From contig JAQBYD010000009.1 of NCBI GenBank assembly GCA_027623315.1, positions 1-64,000 on the forward strand: a stretch of DNA of 64,000 bases, written 5' to 3'. Made by a program: the position numbers and the translations under genes. The notes beneath the pieces were generated by a model. That model saw nothing but the letters and a program-made list of their open reading frames with translations, made no database searches and had not been told where the DNA came from. This DNA comes from Verrucomicrobiota bacterium. Its GTDB lineage: Bacteria; Verrucomicrobiota; Kiritimatiellia; CAJWTS01. Shown one piece after another: positions 62,676 through 64,000 of this stretch (the stretch's first letter is position 1; the number at the start of each line of letters is the position of its first letter).

Positions 62676-63779
62676 TTAGTCGTACGCGCCGTATCGGTCG
62701 AGCAGGGCGATCAAGTGCTGATAGGTTTCCCAACTCACGGTCGGAGGTACGGAGTGGTCCGAGTGGTACGCGTAGTTCCGTGCCGCTTTTCCGGCCTCGA
62801 GCTTACTGCGGATCTCCTCTTCCAGTTCGTCCGGATCGTTGCGGCCCATAAGCATGACATCGATATTCCCGAAGCAGGCCATGCGGTCGCCGTACTCGGG
62901 GCATAGGTTGCGCACGTCCATCGTGGCCTTCGCTTCGAGGGGCTGCAGGCAGTCGAATCCCGCGTCGATATAATGTTCGATCATCGGGTTCACGTTGCCG
63001 TCGGTATGAAAGATAACCTTCATGCCGTGCGCGTGACCCCACTCGGCCAATCGATGATGATCGTGCCACAAGGTCTCGCGGTACATCGTCGGGCTGCAGA
63101 CGGGGGCGTGGTTGAACGCCATGTCGCCATAGATCCATAGCCCGTCCGGTTCGATGCCGGTCTTCATGATCGCGTCGAGCCCCTGGATCACGGTATCGGT
63201 GTATACCCGTGAGACATCGACGACCCATTCGGGATCCTCGGCGAGGGCGATCCACGTGATCTCATCACCCATCAGGCGGCGTGTGGACTCGAAACTTTCC
63301 AGCGCGGTGAGAAAACACCACTTTCCCAGCTTGCGCCCTTCGGCATAGCCGTTGCGGGTCGCCTCGGCATCGATCTTCCAGGCGTATTCCTCGTATGTCG
63401 GTCTGTAGGCGTTCTCCCAGCAATCCTTGTTGCGGCAGCCAAAGGCGACGTGTTGCGGTGTTCCGCTCTTGGCCTTCCAGTAGCGCACGGTGGCGCCCCA
63501 GTCGTCGATATAGACGTGCGTATCATCGGTCTCCTCAACGGTGACATGCTTGCCCGCGAAGGGAGCCGGCCACGCACCGCCGACGCAATAGAAGTCGTAA
63601 CCGAGGCGCTCCATAACGGTTTGCCCGTCGCCATCCAGGCCCTCCGACTGCCAGCGATCGATCGTCTCCGACCAGAAGGTGTCGTGTCGCGGAACGCGGT
63701 CGTGATCGCGCCGCTCGAACATACGTTCGACGCGCTCGCGACTCCCAAGGGCTGTGGTCGTGGAACTTGCCATGGTCAT
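62676..63779 (-). CDS. uroporphyrinogen decarboxylase (URO-D) family protein
   Basis: A 367-residue barrel protein of the broad URO-D/methyltransferase family. Marks include the N-terminal RERVERMFERRDHDRVPRHD and the C-terminal half HGMKVIFHTDGNVNPMIEHY with FDCLQPLEAKATMDV. The sequence lacks the haem-enzyme HemE signature and is better regarded as one of the paralogues that act as corrinoid-linked methyltransferases or have unknown substrates. It follows the GYD-domain gene by 9 bp. The adjacent Cys-rich protein gene starts 14 bp after its stop. Confidence 0.82.
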   Translation of the reverse strand: MTMASSTTTALGSRERVERMFERRDHDRVPRHDTFWSETIDRWQSEGLDGDGQTVMERLGYDFYCVGGAWPAPFAGKHVTVEETDDTHVYIDDWGATVRYWKAKSGTPQHVAFGCRNKDCWENAYRPTYEEYAWKIDAEATRNGYAEGRKLGKWCFLTALESFESTRRLMGDEITWIALAEDPEWVVDVSRVYTDTVIQGLDAIMKTGIEPDGLWIYGDMAFNHAPVCSPTMYRETLWHDHHRLAEWGHAHGMKVIFHTDGNVNPMIEHYIDAGFDCLQPLEAKATMDVRNLCPEYGDRMACFGNIDVMLMGRNDPDELEEEIRSKLEAGKAARNYAYHSDHSVPPTVSWETYQHLIALLDRYGAYD

Positions 63780-63788
63780 TGCGTGGGT

Positions 63789-64000
63789 TTAGAGGCCTTC
63801 GATCTTTTCCAGCACGGTCTCGAACTCATGGGCATCGAACGCGCGCATCGCTTCCGCGTGAACGTATCCGCCGCGGTCGAGATTGAGCAGAGCGGCGGCG
63901 GCGGACGCCTCGTCGGGCACGTCCATGGTCAGAATTCCGTCGTGGCGTCCGAGCGTCCAGTACACTTGGATCACGGTTCCGCCCACGGATTCGACATGGC
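63789..64000 (-). CDS. GYD-domain protein, truncated by window edge
   Basis: The visible 70 residues read GGTVIQVYWTLGRHDGILTM, then DVPDEASAAAALLNLDRGGY, the typical GYD-domain core (PF08734-like). In-frame sequence continues past 64000, so the real start lies outside the window; the GTG at 63986 in the track is internal to the domain. GYD proteins are small dimeric alpha-beta proteins of unknown function. Probably co-transcribed with the URO-D-like gene. Confidence 0.75.
   Translation of the reverse strand, partial: HVESVGGTVIQVYWTLGRHDGILTMDVPDEASAAAALLNLDRGGYVHAEAMRAFDAHEFETVLEKIEGL

Noticed and set aside
1-64000. CRISPR arrays, rRNA and tRNA genes
   Set aside because: No regularly spaced direct repeats and no rRNA or complete tRNA signature were found by eye. 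A covariance-model scan (tRNAscan-SE, Infernal) would be decisive.

Overview
This 64 kb window is an ordinary bacterial chromosome segment, GC-rich and densely coding, from a Gram-negative, didermic organism. It carries MlaA/MlaC-type outer-membrane lipid proteins, type II secretion/pilin-type pseudopilins, and a classic nusA-infB-rbfA-truB-ribF-rpsO-pnp operon. Intergenic spaces hold short dispersed repeats (ATTCGTG-type, AAGCGGCGTCCCGCCGCTT-type, AGTGAGGAGTGA-type, GATCCTGT-type, GAGCACGAGGACGAG-type). That habit, plus the gene content (URO-D-like protein next to a GYD-domain protein, giant PFOR, GspK-like protein of 757 aa), suggests the PVC superphylum (Kiritimatiellota/Verrucomicrobiota/Planctomycetota-like). 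This is an inference, not a proof. The coexistence of a 2-oxoacid dehydrogenase complex with PFOR and Rnf genes suggests flexible aerobic/anaerobic central metabolism. No rRNA, tRNA or CRISPR array was recognised.

Layout. 1-2045: a decayed insertion element with visible terminal inverted repeats. 2.1-3.1 kb: a 5'-nucleotidase and a frameshifted small membrane protein. 3.1-11.6 kb (minus): a DeoR-type regulator, then E2, E3 and fused E1 of a 2-oxoacid dehydrogenase complex, then an APC transporter fused to EIIA-like and RCK_C-like domains. 11.7-18 kb: DMT transporter, aconitase (with promoter and terminator), a DadA-like oxidoreductase, a repeat-rich graveyard with a GxxExxY remnant, and moeA. 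18-24.5 kb: an oxidoreductase remnant, ridA, a cupredoxin-like lipoprotein, a CheY-like protein, and an mlaA-mlaC-RND lipid-transport operon.

24.6-41.3 kb: secretion/pilus machinery in two blocks. The first is six consecutive pseudopilin/GspK-like genes. The second is gspA-like, gspB-like, a stand-alone MshEN protein, gspE, gspF and an NtrC-type activator. Between them lies an accessory island (PhyH dioxygenase, HNH nuclease, TauE exporter, two small proteins, gene fragments). 41.5-49.7 kb (minus): the nusA-pnp translation/RNA operon, preceded by an attenuator-like hairpin. 49.9-53.8 kb: a PlsC-like acyltransferase, foldback repeats, a small lipoprotein, and an OmpR/histidine kinase pair.

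53.8-62.1 kb (minus) is the most interesting locus: rnfB, then a 1653-aa pyruvate:ferredoxin oxidoreductase with a C-terminal fused ferredoxin, then rnfC and rnfD. The order suggests that electrons from pyruvate oxidation are handed directly to an Rnf ion pump. rnfG, rnfE and rnfA are not in the window. A 58-aa Cys-rich membrane protein, a URO-D-like protein and a truncated GYD-domain gene end the window.
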